Shown piece by piece: positions 1 through 8,680 of a stretch of 64,000 nt of DNA. The notes under the pieces are model-generated. The model made no database searches. It was not told where the DNA came from and saw nothing but the letters and a program-made list of their open reading frames with translations. Positions within the stretch are counted from its first letter, which is position 1; each line of letters opens with the position of its first letter. This DNA is from CAWUFC02 sp963921335 (GTDB lineage: Bacteria > Pseudomonadota > Gammaproteobacteria > Pseudomonadales > Halieaceae), in NCBI GenBank assembly GCA_963921335.3, contig CAWUFC020000001.1, forward strand, positions 2,046,001 to 2,110,000. The letters are read 5' to 3'. Position numbers and translations under genes: made by a program.

Positions 1-1890
1 GGCCAGCGCCTTCAGCACCGCATTGCCTGTACTCTCGTCAAGGCCGCTGGGTGTGGTCAGCGGCTCTTCGACATTAAAGGCAATCGCGGGGGTAAAGCTT
101 TTTGGCAAATAGCGGTGGTATTCACCCTTGTTGGCCAACGCCAGAGTCTGTCGAAAAACGTGGGCACCGCGGCTCTCGAGGTTGGCGTGCAGATCCCAAT
201 CGGCGAGCACCTCGCAAGCCTGAGTAAGGTCCACGGTTTTGTCTTCCAATTGCACGCTCGGTTGGGCTCGACACAATTCGACCATGTCGTCGCGAATATA
301 TTGGCCGGCGGGGTTCTCATTCAGCAGGGTGAGCTCCAGCAGTTCTTCCAGTGTGATGCCCAACTCACCGTCACCATCGGATCCACTCAGGTAACGCTGT
401 ACCATGTCGAGTCCGGAGCGGGTGCGCAGGGTTCGCGGCGAGCGCTCGCTACCCAGTATCTCCGCAAAGCCTTCCAGCGGTTGTGCCGGGTTGGCCAGCC
501 AATAGCTGTCATTGGAATTGGTGACATAGTCGCGCCGGTAGATCAGAGGCAGCTGATCCGGGGGCAGGATGCCTGCATCAGCGGCGCTGTCATCGCTTTG
601 CCACTGACAGTCACTGCGGCTGCCATCCAGGGCGGCACCTCCCAGTGCCTTGCAATTGATGAGTTGTTCATCGCTGACGAAGGGTACGGGGCCGGGGTCG
701 GTGTACATGACTTCGCCCCGTGCATCAGCGGCAATGAGATTCACTGTCATGAACTGGTACTTGTTGTGCACTGCTTTGAGCTCTGAAACCGTCTGTGCCT
801 GGTATTGCTCAAAGGCTGAGATCTCGCCGCGGTAACCCACCTCTGGCATCAGCACTGCCACCGCCATCTGCTCCGTCCAGGGGAAGAACTCACCCTTGAC
901 CAGAAAGGCGCCGAAGTGGGTGCTGTAAAACGTATGCTCTCGGCCGTTCACAGATACGGTTTCCCGCACCATATCGTATTCCTTGCCGTCAAACAGGTAA
1001 CGCGTGGCCTCTCCGGGTACTAATTGCAGCTGGTAAAAGCTGTGACGTTTGGCGGTGGAGACAGTGCTGGTCCAGGCCACCTGCTCGGTGGTGCCAAAAC
1101 CGACCCTGGGGCGGCCCAACAGATTGGCACCCAGCATATTCAGCTCGCCCGGAATGATGTGGTGCATGGGGTAGAAACGCTGAAAGGGCTCGTTCCAGGG
1201 CATGTGCGGATTGGCAACCAACAGGGAGCTGGCGTTCTGGCTACCTTCGGCGCCAATGGCAATGGCATTACTGCCGCCTTCCTTGGGTTTTTCCATGTAG
1301 CGATCAACAGCGGCCACCAGCTCACCGCTTGCCATCAGGGCTATTGCAGCACTGTCTTTCGTAGGTGGTGCGGCGGCGACAATCATGCCCAGCATGTAGT
1401 CGAGTGCGTAATCGACACTGGACACCCGTTTGACCGCAAGCGTGGTGGTAGGTTTGATCCATTCTGCGCCACGGCAATTAGGATCTGGGATCTGGTCGAC
1501 GCCGGTGTCGGTAAGATATTGGTTATAGCCAGCTGCGGCGCCTTCAAACAGGGCCTCCAGTTTTGGCGGCAGCACCTGTTCCGCATCCTTGCGGTCGATC
1601 AGCAGTTGGTAAAAGAAGTCGCTGGCCCAGGCTTTCTCATCGTCTGGGAAATATCGTGACTGTTCTGCCCCGAATTTTATGTACTGCCTGGCCAGGATGC
1701 AGACGTTGTCCTCGGACTGCACGTAACCTGTGGCAAAGCCCAAGCTGCCCCAGTCCTGGGCGGTGATATGGGGAACCCCTGAGGCGGTCCGCTCCACTTT
1801 GGCACTGTAGTGCGGTGCATCGGTTGGACTGGCGCACGCGGCAAGCAGGGCGAGGGCGGGCAGTATCCAGAGGCAGTGGCGAAGAGGCAT
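1..1890 (-). CDS. Penicillin acylase family (S45) Ntn-hydrolase lipoprotein, 3' end outside window
   Basis: The reading frame starts at the ATG complementary to 1888-1890, behind a CAGGAG ribosome site, and is open to the left edge (630 codons, no stop reached). The N-terminus is a lipoprotein signal with lipobox L-L-A-A-C at residue 19. A Gly-Gly-Ser-Asn stretch puts the autocatalytic nucleophile Ser at residue 207, where the family precursor is cut into alpha and beta chains. It is followed by the N-P-H-x-P-W motif usual after the beta-chain start. This matches the aculeacin/PvdQ/QuiP branch, which hydrolyses amide bonds of acyl-homoserine lactones, lipopeptides or beta-lactams outside the cytoplasm; the substrate cannot be told from sequence. 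It diverges from the HsaA-like gene, with a 174-base spacer between them. Family members are about 800 residues, so roughly a fifth is missing. Confidence 0.88.
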   Translation of the reverse strand, partial: MPLRHCLWILPALALLAACASPTDAPHYSAKVERTASGVPHITAQDWGSLGFATGYVQSEDNVCILARQYIKFGAEQSRYFPDDEKAWASDFFYQLLIDRKDAEQVLPPKLEALFEGAAAGYNQYLTDTGVDQIPDPNCRGAEWIKPTTTLAVKRVSSVDYALDYMLGMIVAAAPPTKDSAAIALMASGELVAAVDRYMEKPKEGGSNAIAIGAEGSQNASSLLVANPHMPWNEPFQRFYPMHHIIPGELNMLGANLLGRPRVGFGTTEQVAWTSTVSTAKRHSFYQLQLVPGEATRYLFDGKEYDMVRETVSVNGREHTFYSTHFGAFLVKGEFFPWTEQMAVAVLMPEVGYRGEISAFEQYQAQTVSELKAVHNKYQFMTVNLIAADARGEVMYTDPGPVPFVSDEQLINCKALGGAALDGSRSDCQWQSDDSAADAGILPPDQLPLIYRRDYVTNSNDSYWLANPAQPLEGFAEILGSERSPRTLRTRSGLDMVQRYLSGSDGDGELGITLEELLELTLLNENPAGQYIRDDMVELCRAQPSVQLEDKTVDLTQACEVLADWDLHANLESRGAHVFRQTLALANKGEYHRYLPKSFTPAIAFNVEEPLTTPSGLDESTGNAVLKALA

Positions 1891-2064
1891 AACAGGCTCC
1901 TGATATTAATTACTCCGATTTAGAGTATATGGAGGCTTTGCCGCCATGCAATGTTCCGGAGACACCCGCCCCCGGATGGTCCATTTGCTTGAACCCCTGA
2001 GTCGGACACCTCCGTCGGCTTTGGCTAAAGTTAATGGCATCCACATAATAATCAGGAGTACATC

Positions 2065-3258
2065 ATGGCTGAAGCTGAAGCCTTGTCCGAGATCCCGTCC
2101 CCGCAGCAGCTAGTGCAGCGTGCACGTGATATGGCACCGGTGTTGCGGCAGCGCGCCGCTGCTACCCGGGAGCTGAGGCGAGTTCATGATGACAGTATGG
2201 CAGAGCTAAAAGCGGCCGGCTTTTTCCGGATGATGCAGCCAGCTCGCTACGGTGGTTACGAGATGAGTCCAAAGCACTTCTATGATGTGGTGTTTGAGAT
2301 TGCCCGGGCCTGTCCCAGCACCGGCTGGGTGCTTAGCGTAGTCGGTGTGCACAACTGGCAGCTTGGACTGCTCGACGACCGCGCTCAGCAGGATGTATGG
2401 GGAACAGACCAGGATGTGCTGATCTCTTCCTCCTATGCTCCCAAAGGCAAGGTAGAGCCTGTGGAAGGTGGTTACCGCTTCTCGGGGCAGTGGCAGTTCT
2501 CCAGCGGCAGTGATCATTGCGATTGGATTTTCGTTGGTGGCATGATTCCAACCGCGGACGGCAGTCCACCGTCAATCTCCTCGTTTCTGATTCCTAGCGA
2601 GGATTATGAGATTGTTGACGATTGGTACACGACAGGCTTGCAGGGCTCTGGCAGTAAATCGCTGGTGGTCAAAGATGCCTTCGTGCCTCACTACCGGATT
2701 CATGGTTTTGATGAAGGCTTCCGCTGCGAGGGAGCCGGACAGTCCGTGAATACGTCACCCATTTTCAAACTGCCCTTTGGCCAGGTCTTTGTGCGAGCGG
2801 TCTCCATGCCGGCGGTGGGTGCCGCCCAGGGTGCCCTGGACGCTTATTGTGAATACAACGAAACCCGGCTCAACAGTGTGGGTATGGCGGCCAAGGAATT
2901 TCCCGCTAGCCAGGCTGCCGGTGCCGAAGCCCTCACCCGTATTCGTACAGCCAGGCTCAAGATGGCGGATGCCTACGATACCTTGTTGGCTAAAGTGGAG
3001 CAGGGTGAGGCCTTCACCGATATAGAACGGGCCCAGTTTCGTTATGAGGCGGCCCGTTCTGTAGACGACTGCGTGGGCGCTGTGCAGCAATTACTGGCAA
3101 ACTCAGGCGGCAGCGCTATTTACAATGGTCACCCGGTCAATGAGATTTTCCAGGACATGCTGGCTTTTCGACAACATGCGGCGAACCAACCGGACAGCGG
3201 TTCCAAGAATGTGGGTGCTGTTTTGTTCGGTCAGCCCAATGGCGACTTCTTCAGCTAA
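2065..3258 (+). CDS. HsaA-like flavin-dependent aromatic monooxygenase, oxygenase subunit (paralogue 1 of 3)
   Basis: This 397-residue protein has the acyl-CoA-dehydrogenase fold used by two-component phenol hydroxylases such as HsaA and the C2-type 4-hydroxyphenylacetate hydroxylases. Those use reduced FMN/FAD from a separate reductase to hydroxylate a phenol next to its OH group. Visible landmarks are A-G-F-F-R near 55, W-x-L-S-V-V-G-V-H-N-W-Q in the N-terminal helical domain, the S-S-S-Y-A-P-K-G-K and F-S-S-G-S-D-H-C core of the beta domain, and a C-terminal His at 371, exactly 27 residues from the end in all three window paralogues. That His matches the catalytic His reported for HsaA. 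The start follows CAGGAG. No flavin reductase lies nearby. The stop faces that of the next gene, two bases away. Family is confident; substrate (steroid ring, phenol or other) is unknown. Confidence 0.85.
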   Translation: MAEAEALSEIPSPQQLVQRARDMAPVLRQRAAATRELRRVHDDSMAELKAAGFFRMMQPARYGGYEMSPKHFYDVVFEIARACPSTGWVLSVVGVHNWQLGLLDDRAQQDVWGTDQDVLISSSYAPKGKVEPVEGGYRFSGQWQFSSGSDHCDWIFVGGMIPTADGSPPSISSFLIPSEDYEIVDDWYTTGLQGSGSKSLVVKDAFVPHYRIHGFDEGFRCEGAGQSVNTSPIFKLPFGQVFVRAVSMPAVGAAQGALDAYCEYNETRLNSVGMAAKEFPASQAAGAEALTRIRTARLKMADAYDTLLAKVEQGEAFTDIERAQFRYEAARSVDDCVGAVQQLLANSGGSAIYNGHPVNEIFQDMLAFRQHAANQPDSGSKNVGAVLFGQPNGDFFS

Positions 3259-3259
3259 C

Positions 3260-4048
3260 TCATCGGACAGTGTCTGAAGGCGCCATCAGGTCCAGCCAGC
3301 TGAACAATTGCTGCTGCCAGCGCCCTGGATAGTAGTAGAACGCGCGCAGTCGCGAGGCCTGGGCCATTAGCAGCTCCCGGTTGGCTTGCATCTGTTGGCT
3401 GAGTGCCTCTTCGTCTGCTTTGTCATTGGTGATTTCAGCAGCGTTCCACTGGCTTTCGAACTGCATCCGTTTCTCGCTGAGCGAGCTGCCACTTATCAAT
3501 AGCTCCGGCTGCTCAGCGGTTTGCTGTGTTGCGAAGCTGGCGTTACCCAGTTCAGCCTTGCCCATAAGCAGGAACAAACCGTCAGCAAACCACAGACTCT
3601 GATCGCCGGACTTGGCGGTGTGTCGAACTTCGATGTGTTCATGGCTATTCAGCAAAGTCAGTTGTCCTTCCTGATCGGTGCATTCTGAGCCGGCTTCAAG
3701 GCAGAGTCGGTGAGTCAGCAGTCTTATCCGGACACCGCGGTCCGCTGCTGCGGTTAGCGTGTCCATGAATAACAAACCGAGCTCGTCGTTATCCCATTCG
3801 GGAATGTGCAGATCCAGATGCTGCAATGAACGCTCAATCAGCACCATGCGAACCTCAAAGGCGTCCATGGGGCGTTGCAGTTTCAATGCGGAGTTCTGGC
3901 TGCTGCCCCGTCGTGTTTCCAGCTGTTGGGCAATGGTTGCCAGGTCTCCCTCGGAGTTGGGAGGCAGCAACTGGGCTGCAACACTGCACGCGGCGAATAA
4001 CAGGCTCAGGCACAGCCATCGGCTAAATCGAATCTGCGAAGAAGACAT
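3260..4048 (-). CDS. Exported phospholipase-D-like protein lacking the HKD motif
   Basis: This 262-residue protein has a signal peptide (positive start, hydrophobic 12-20, then A-A-C or V-A-A-Q as possible cleavage sites, so either a lipoprotein or a soluble periplasmic protein). The centre reads like a PLD/cardiolipin-synthase half: a helix of the type x-L-I-E-R-S-L-Q-H-L-D-L-H-I, then L-L-F-M-D-T-L-T-A-A-A-D-R-G-V-R-I-R-L-L. After this comes an H-x-H-I-E-V-R-H stretch where PLD enzymes carry H-x-K-x4-D, and no proper HKD is visible. It is therefore probably catalytically dead or divergent. The C-terminus holds a Y-Y-Y-P-G-R-W-Q-Q-Q-L-F segment. It is monocistronic, convergent with the HsaA-like gene and divergent from the dehalogenase-type gene. 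The PLD relation is my reading of the pattern, not a search result. Confidence 0.55.
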   Translation of the reverse strand: MSSSQIRFSRWLCLSLLFAACSVAAQLLPPNSEGDLATIAQQLETRRGSSQNSALKLQRPMDAFEVRMVLIERSLQHLDLHIPEWDNDELGLLFMDTLTAAADRGVRIRLLTHRLCLEAGSECTDQEGQLTLLNSHEHIEVRHTAKSGDQSLWFADGLFLLMGKAELGNASFATQQTAEQPELLISGSSLSEKRMQFESQWNAAEITNDKADEEALSQQMQANRELLMAQASRLRAFYYYPGRWQQQLFSWLDLMAPSDTVR

Positions 4049-4102
4049 GAGCAGGAGGCTCCTGGGTTATGCTTAGGTAATGTTCATAGTATTGAGGCAG
4101 CC

Positions 4103-5089
4103 ATGACAGTTCCAGTCGACGGACCTGAGGTACCTGATGTAGTACGCACCGCTGATGAGCGCTTTGCCGCACTACCGGGCTATCCATTCAAACCCAATTA
4201 TTGTGAGGTGGTGACTGAAGACCTGTCCATTCCCTTGCGCATGCACTACGTGGATGAGGGTCCGCGTGACGGGCCGGTGATACTCATGGTGCATGGTGAA
4301 CCCTCCTGGTCTTACCTGTATCGCAAATTGATACATGTGTTTGCCGAGGCAGGTTATCGCGCGATCGCTGTTGACCTGATTGGTTTTGGTCGGTCTGACA
4401 AACTTACTTTTTCACCTCGATATACCGCGGCGCGCCACATCGAATGGCTGCGCAGCCTGGTCACACAGCTGGACCTGCGGGGTGTCACCCTGATTTGCCA
4501 GGACTGGGGCGGCCCGGTCGGGCTGGGTGTATTATCGAGAGAGGCGGATCGCTTTGCAGCAGTTGTGGCAGGCAATACCATATTGCATACCGGCAGCGCA
4601 GAGCTTGAAGGTCAACTGGGCTGGAGCGTGCATGCCCGTGGCGATGAAAACAGTGAGGTCAATAAAGCACTGCTGGACTGGGCCCGCCATTCCCAGCGTT
4701 CGGAATATTTCGAAGCCAGCGATTCCCTGCACGTTGCCACCGTCACCGATGTCGGCCCCGAGATTGCCAAAGCCTGGGATGTGCCATTTCCGGGGGAGTG
4801 GCACAAGGCGGGCATGCGCCAGTTTCCTCTGCTAATACCGCTTACCGATACAGACGAAGGTGCCGATATCTGCCGCCAGACCTGGGCTGTTCTCGAACAG
4901 TTTGAGCGGCCATTCCTGACGCTGTTCAGCGACTCTGATCCGCCGACTCGGGGCTGGGAGACGCAGTTTCAGGAACGGGTGCCCGGGGCTCAGGGTCAGC
5001 CCCACCAGGTGCTGGAGCGAGCCGGGCACTACTGGCAGGAAGACTGTGGCGAACGCGCGGCGCAAATCATTCTGGATTGGCTGGCGTGA
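4103..5089 (+). CDS. Haloalkane dehalogenase-type alpha/beta hydrolase (HLD-I-like)
   Basis: This 328-residue alpha/beta hydrolase has the H-G-E-P-S-W-S-Y-L-Y-R oxyanion region (64-74) and a nucleophile elbow Q-D-W-G-G with Asp134 rather than Ser. That is the haloalkane dehalogenase signature: Asp attacks the carbon-halogen bond, and Trp135 would be one halide-stabilising residue. The candidate catalytic His is in A-G-H-Y-W-Q near 309, and the acid is in the F-S-D-S-D-P segment. Length and motif spacing resemble DhlA/DhmA enzymes. The related epoxide hydrolases also use an Asp nucleophile, so activity on epoxides or haloacids cannot be excluded. The stop overlaps the GTG start of the DUF819 gene, so the two are probably co-transcribed. 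The second halide-binding residue cannot be verified by eye. Confidence 0.75.
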   Translation: MTVPVDGPEVPDVVRTADERFAALPGYPFKPNYCEVVTEDLSIPLRMHYVDEGPRDGPVILMVHGEPSWSYLYRKLIHVFAEAGYRAIAVDLIGFGRSDKLTFSPRYTAARHIEWLRSLVTQLDLRGVTLICQDWGGPVGLGVLSREADRFAAVVAGNTILHTGSAELEGQLGWSVHARGDENSEVNKALLDWARHSQRSEYFEASDSLHVATVTDVGPEIAKAWDVPFPGEWHKAGMRQFPLLIPLTDTDEGADICRQTWAVLEQFERPFLTLFSDSDPPTRGWETQFQERVPGAQGQPHQVLERAGHYWQEDCGERAAQIILDWLA

Positions 5090-6387
5090 TATCTGCAGAC
5101 AATCATATGGCGGTGATGGCAACACTGTTCGCCATTGCCGGCCTGGGTTTTGTGTCGGAGAAAACCCGCTTGGGTGCCATGCTCACCGGCACGGTGGTGA
5201 CAATACTCGCTGCTATCCTGTTCGCCAATCTGGGCCTGATTCCACACAGTGCGCCGGCGTATGGTTTTGTCTTCAGCTATATCGTGCCGGTGTTGATTCC
5301 GCTGTTCCTGTTTCGCGCCAATCTGCGCACTATTTTTATGGAGACCACCAGGGCCAGCATGGCCTTTCTGTTAGCCGCGTTTGGCACTGTTGCCGGGGTT
5401 ACGGTAGCCGCCTTGCTACTGGACCTGGCCCCCCTGGCTAGCAGCGTGGTGGCCGACGAAAGCTTGCGTGAATCTGCGGTGGCTGGCCTTTTTGCCTCTA
5501 CCTATATCGGCGGCTCGGTGAACTATGCAGCACTCGGAGATGTCACCGGCCTGCAGGCCGACGCGGATTTCTTTTCCGCGGCCACCGCGACTGACAATCT
5601 GTTCAGCGCGCTGTTCCTGAGTCTGCTGGCCATCATGCCGGGCTGGCACTGGCTGGCAAAACGCTTTGTGCTGCACGATCACAGCGAAGTCACGGTGGAG
5701 CAGGTGAGCGTTCCGGTTTCCGCCATGTCGCTGACACTTTCGCTGGCAGTGGCGCTGCTGATCGTGGTGATCGCGGATCAGCTGGTGAACTCGTTCGGCC
5801 TCAGCGGATGGCGCTATGTGTTGATTACGCTGTTAACGCTTTTGCTGGCCACCTTGTGGCCCGGCGCCGTGTCAGCTTTTGCCGGTAGCTTTGAATTGGG
5901 GGTGGGGCTGTCGTTTGTCTTTTTTGCTGCCATTGCGGCAGGTGCGAATATTGTTGCCATGATTGAAGTTGCCCCGCTGTTGGTCAGCATGGTGCTGATA
6001 TTGCTCACGGTACATGCGCTGGTTACTTTTGGCCTTGGCGCGCTGTTGCGCCTGAGCCTGCCTGAGCTGATTACCGCCTCCAATGCGGCGATTCTGGGGG
6101 CCACCACCGCGCCCGCCCTGGCTGCCACCAAGGGCTGGCACAACCTGGTGACACCGGGCGTGCTGGTGGGGGTATTGGGCTATGCCCTGGGTACACTGAT
6201 CGGCACGCTCATCTTCAGGTATTGGGGCTTTTCCTGTAGCATCCCAGTCGCGATAGCGAATATGCGCGGGCTCGACATTGTGCTTGCGCTTGGCCGCCTG
6301 TATGCCGAGCCACTCAAACCATTCGCCCCAGTAAGGCTGGTCCTGTTCCTCTCGCACATCCTCCTGCCAACGCGCCAGTTTTCGTGA
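5086..6387 (+). CDS. DUF819 (YjcL-like) multi-pass membrane protein with abnormal C-terminal extension
   Basis: This integral membrane protein has around ten hydrophobic spans and resembles the DUF819/YjcL family of putative transporters. Features include the Y-I-G-G-S-V-N-Y-A-A loop, A-A-T-A-T-D-N and the late N-A-A-I-L-G-A-T-T-A-P-A-L-A-A segment. I take the GTG at 5086, which overlaps the preceding stop as GTGA; ATG at 5107 is the alternative. The recognisable family sequence ends at about 6235 after G-T-L-I-G-T-L-I-F-R. The last 50 or so residues (to 6387) are unlike a membrane protein tail and run antisense over the body of the opposite-strand DUF4760 gene. A lost stop codon, from an indel or deletion near 6220, is the simplest explanation. 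The transported solute is unknown. Confidence 0.8.
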   Translation: MISADNHMAVMATLFAIAGLGFVSEKTRLGAMLTGTVVTILAAILFANLGLIPHSAPAYGFVFSYIVPVLIPLFLFRANLRTIFMETTRASMAFLLAAFGTVAGVTVAALLLDLAPLASSVVADESLRESAVAGLFASTYIGGSVNYAALGDVTGLQADADFFSAATATDNLFSALFLSLLAIMPGWHWLAKRFVLHDHSEVTVEQVSVPVSAMSLTLSLAVALLIVVIADQLVNSFGLSGWRYVLITLLTLLLATLWPGAVSAFAGSFELGVGLSFVFFAAIAAGANIVAMIEVAPLLVSMVLILLTVHALVTFGLGALLRLSLPELITASNAAILGATTAPALAATKGWHNLVTPGVLVGVLGYALGTLIGTLIFRYWGFSCSIPVAIANMRGLDIVLALGRLYAEPLKPFAPVRLVLFLSHILLPTRQFS

Positions 6388-6750
6388 CATGGTGTTGATG
6401 ATGCCGCCACACAAGTCCATCACCAGGTCGAGGGTGGCGATGCGTTTGTAAACCAGCAAACCCATGGTTTCAAAAGAGGTGGTCACAGTGATAGCGGCGG
6501 CATTGTATTCCGGTCCCAGGCTGCGCATTTCTTCCAGGCTGATGCCATCAGGCAGTGGTTGCAGCAGGGCCAGCGCCTCTGCCAGGTCGCGGCTATAGAA
6601 GGTCTGCGCCAGGTTGGCAGCGACACTGTCCCGCTGTTGATTGCGCCAGTGGCGCAATTGCATCGCACCGAACAGCAGGCCTGTAAGAATTGAACCCGCA
6701 CCTATGATCTCGGCGTAGTTGGCGATCGTTTGCATTGTCGTGCCGTCCAT
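5872..6750 (-). CDS. DUF4760-like membrane-anchored protein, 3' part reads antisense through the DUF819 gene
   Basis: I start at the ATG at 6750 because a GAGGAA site precedes it; an upstream in-frame ATG at 6798 lies inside the previous gene. Residues 8-27 form one hydrophobic span (A-E-I-I-G-A-G-S-I-L-T-G-L-L-F-G). An amphipathic charged helix (R-H-W-R-N-Q-Q-R) and a helical region around F-Y-S-R-D-L-A-E-A-L follow, the usual plan of the DUF4760 family, whose function is unknown. The plausible family region ends near 6240. From there the frame runs antisense across about 365 bases of DUF819 coding sequence, giving a Q/H/G-rich low-complexity tail unlikely to be native. The gene follows the hydroxyacid dehydrogenase on the same strand with a 25-base gap. 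Confidence 0.6.
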   Translation of the reverse strand: MDGTTMQTIANYAEIIGAGSILTGLLFGAMQLRHWRNQQRDSVAANLAQTFYSRDLAEALALLQPLPDGISLEEMRSLGPEYNAAAITVTTSFETMGLLVYKRIATLDLVMDLCGGIINTMSRKLARWQEDVREEQDQPYWGEWFEWLGIQAAKRKHNVEPAHIRYRDWDATGKAPIPEDERADQCTQGIAQYPHQHARCHQVVPALGGSQGGRGGGPQNRRIGGGNQLRQAQAQQRAKAKSNQRMYREQYQHHADQQRGNFNHGNNIRTCRNGSKKDKRQPHPQFKATGKS

Positions 6751-6775
6751 CGTTGAAAGTTCCTCGTGCTGTGGC

Positions 6776-7708
6776 TCAGTATCCTCTGTCGAAATCAATC
6801 AGGTAGTGCAGCTCTTCTCCAGCGTGGAATCTGCGGTAGTTGTCGCAGAACACTGAGACGATGGCAGGGGTCAGGGATGGCGCCGCCGTATGGGAGGTAA
6901 TCACCAGGCCAGGTACCTGCCAGAGTGGGTCGGTGTCAGGTAATGGTTCCTGTTCCAGTACGTCGATAACGGCACCGCCAAGCTGCCCTGAATCGAGGGC
7001 TTCAGTGACATCGGACATCACCACGCTGTTGCCACGGCCGACATTGATCAGTGTGGCGCCGGGCTTGAGTTGATCGATCAGCGCTTTGTTGACGATGCCA
7101 TCAGTGGCCGGCGTGTCCGGAAGGATCGCCAGCAGGTAGTCAAGTTCGCTGGCAAATTCAAAGCGCTGTTGGTCGCCGAAGCAGTGATCAAAACCCGGGC
7201 GCACGGAGCCATCAGAATTGAGACCACGGATAGTCATATTGAAAGGCCGTAAATACCCGGCCACAGCCTGGCCGATCGATCCTGCGCCCATGATGCCGAT
7301 CTGCCTGCCGCGCAGGCTGCCGTCGGGGCGTTCGTCCCAGTTCTGGGCGCCGAGGTGCCTGGGAATGTCGCGCTCTATATGCAGCAACCACGCCAGCACA
7401 TACTCCGCCATGACCTGGCCAAAAATCCCTTTCACGCCGGTGAGCAGGTAATCACGGCGCGGATGATCGATGAAAGGTGTGATGCCCGCCCAACTGGATT
7501 GTACCCACTGTAGCTTTGAGCACTGCGGCAGTATCGGCACAATCATATCGGGCGCGCCAAACAGCAATTGCGCGCCAGCACAGTGGGGCAGTGCCTGCTC
7601 AGGACTGGTGACAGCGGTTACCGCGAGGTCGGGCAGCTCTGCCTGCGCCAGCAGTTTAGAAAATTCTGCTGCGTGCGCGCTTATTACCAGTAACTGACGT
7701 TCGCTCAT
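6776..7708 (-). CDS. D-2-hydroxyacid dehydrogenase (NAD(P)-dependent)
   Basis: This 310-residue member of the D-isomer-specific 2-hydroxyacid dehydrogenase family interconverts 2-oxoacids such as glyoxylate or hydroxypyruvate with D-2-hydroxyacids. The Rossmann loop G-A-G-S-I-G is at 141-146. The catalytic set is in place: Arg225 in I-N-V-G-R-G-N, Glu254 in E-Q-E-P-L-P and His273 in T-S-H-T-A-A. The sequence resembles GhrA-type cytosolic reductases. It is followed on the same strand by the DUF4760-like gene and diverges from the SDR at 7784 with a 75-base spacer. Substrate is unassigned. Confidence 0.88.
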   Translation of the reverse strand: MSERQLLVISAHAAEFSKLLAQAELPDLAVTAVTSPEQALPHCAGAQLLFGAPDMIVPILPQCSKLQWVQSSWAGITPFIDHPRRDYLLTGVKGIFGQVMAEYVLAWLLHIERDIPRHLGAQNWDERPDGSLRGRQIGIMGAGSIGQAVAGYLRPFNMTIRGLNSDGSVRPGFDHCFGDQQRFEFASELDYLLAILPDTPATDGIVNKALIDQLKPGATLINVGRGNSVVMSDVTEALDSGQLGGAVIDVLEQEPLPDTDPLWQVPGLVITSHTAAPSLTPAIVSVFCDNYRRFHAGEELHYLIDFDRGY

Positions 7709-7783
7709 GGACGGACCGGTTCCGCTTGCCTAGGATGTTGCCTCGGATACTAGTACAGAAGCACCAGCCAGGGGGAGAACAAA

Positions 7784-8641
7784 ATGGCAGACAATAATCG
7801 CGTGGCCGTGGTCACCGGCGCCAGTCGTGGGGCCGGACGTGGCATTGCAGAAGCACTGGGTGCAACCGGGGCAACGGTGTATGTCACTGGCCGTACCCGG
7901 CAAGAAGGGGAGGCTGCGCTGCCGGGAACGGTCTATGCCACTGCCGAAGCCGTCACAGCTGCTGGCGGCAAGGGTATTGCGGTGATCTGTGATCACGCTG
8001 ACGACGCCCAGGTGCAGGCATTGTTTGAGCAGGTGCAGGAAGAGCAGGGCGGTTTGGATATTTTGGTGAATAACGCCACCTGCGTGCCCGACGGTCTCAC
8101 TGATCAGGGACCGTTCTGGCAGAAACCGCTCAGCCTCACCGATATCCTCGATGTCGGCATGCGCTCTCATTACACCGCAACCTACTATGCGGCACCGCTG
8201 TTGGTAGAGCGCAAGGGCCTGGTGGTGATCACCTCCTCTTTCGGTGGCCGCATTTACATGCATGGTCCCGCCTATGGTGCTGGCAAGGCCGGGGCCGACA
8301 AGATGGCCCATGATATGGCAATCGATTTCAAACCCTTTGATGTTGCCGTGATTTCCTTGTGGATGGGTCTACTCTTAACGGAGCGCACCCGGGCAGTGTT
8401 TGAAGCTGAGCCGGAAATGTATGCCGACCTCGCTGCCACTGCAGAGAATCCGGAATTCAGCGGCAGGGTCATCGATGCCCTGTCGCGAGATCCGCAACGC
8501 ATGGAGAAAAGCGGCAAGGTCTGGATTGGTGCAGAGCTGGGAGAAGCCTACGGCGTCACCGATATCAACGGTGCGCAGCCGCCATCACACCGCGCATTTT
8601 TCGGTGAGACGACGAGCTTTGGTGACGCGGTTGTCGAGTAG
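7784..8641 (+). CDS. Short-chain dehydrogenase/reductase (SDR)
   Basis: This 285-residue classical-fold SDR has the cofactor loop T-G-A-S-R-G-A-G-R-G near the N-terminus, N-N-A after beta-4, the catalytic Ser in I-T-S-S-F-G-G and a Y-G-A-G-K version of Y-x-x-x-K. It resembles the DHRS1-type branch. Arg in S-R-G and the following T-G-R-T suggest NADP(H) preference, which is inference. A GGGGAG ribosome site precedes the ATG. The GlcG/HbpS-like gene starts 39 bases downstream, so the pair is likely one transcript leading into the meta-cleavage region. Confidence 0.87.
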   Translation: MADNNRVAVVTGASRGAGRGIAEALGATGATVYVTGRTRQEGEAALPGTVYATAEAVTAAGGKGIAVICDHADDAQVQALFEQVQEEQGGLDILVNNATCVPDGLTDQGPFWQKPLSLTDILDVGMRSHYTATYYAAPLLVERKGLVVITSSFGGRIYMHGPAYGAGKAGADKMAHDMAIDFKPFDVAVISLWMGLLLTERTRAVFEAEPEMYADLAATAENPEFSGRVIDALSRDPQRMEKSGKVWIGAELGEAYGVTDINGAQPPSHRAFFGETTSFGDAVVE

Positions 8642-8680
8642 CTTATTCACCGATCTACAAGCAACAGAGAGATACGAATA

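Noticed and set aside
1024..1659. Plus-strand frames over the penicillin-acylase gene
   Set aside because: The minus strand carries a lipoprotein signal and the Gly-Ser-Asn nucleophile in a continuous frame; the plus-strand products have no motif.
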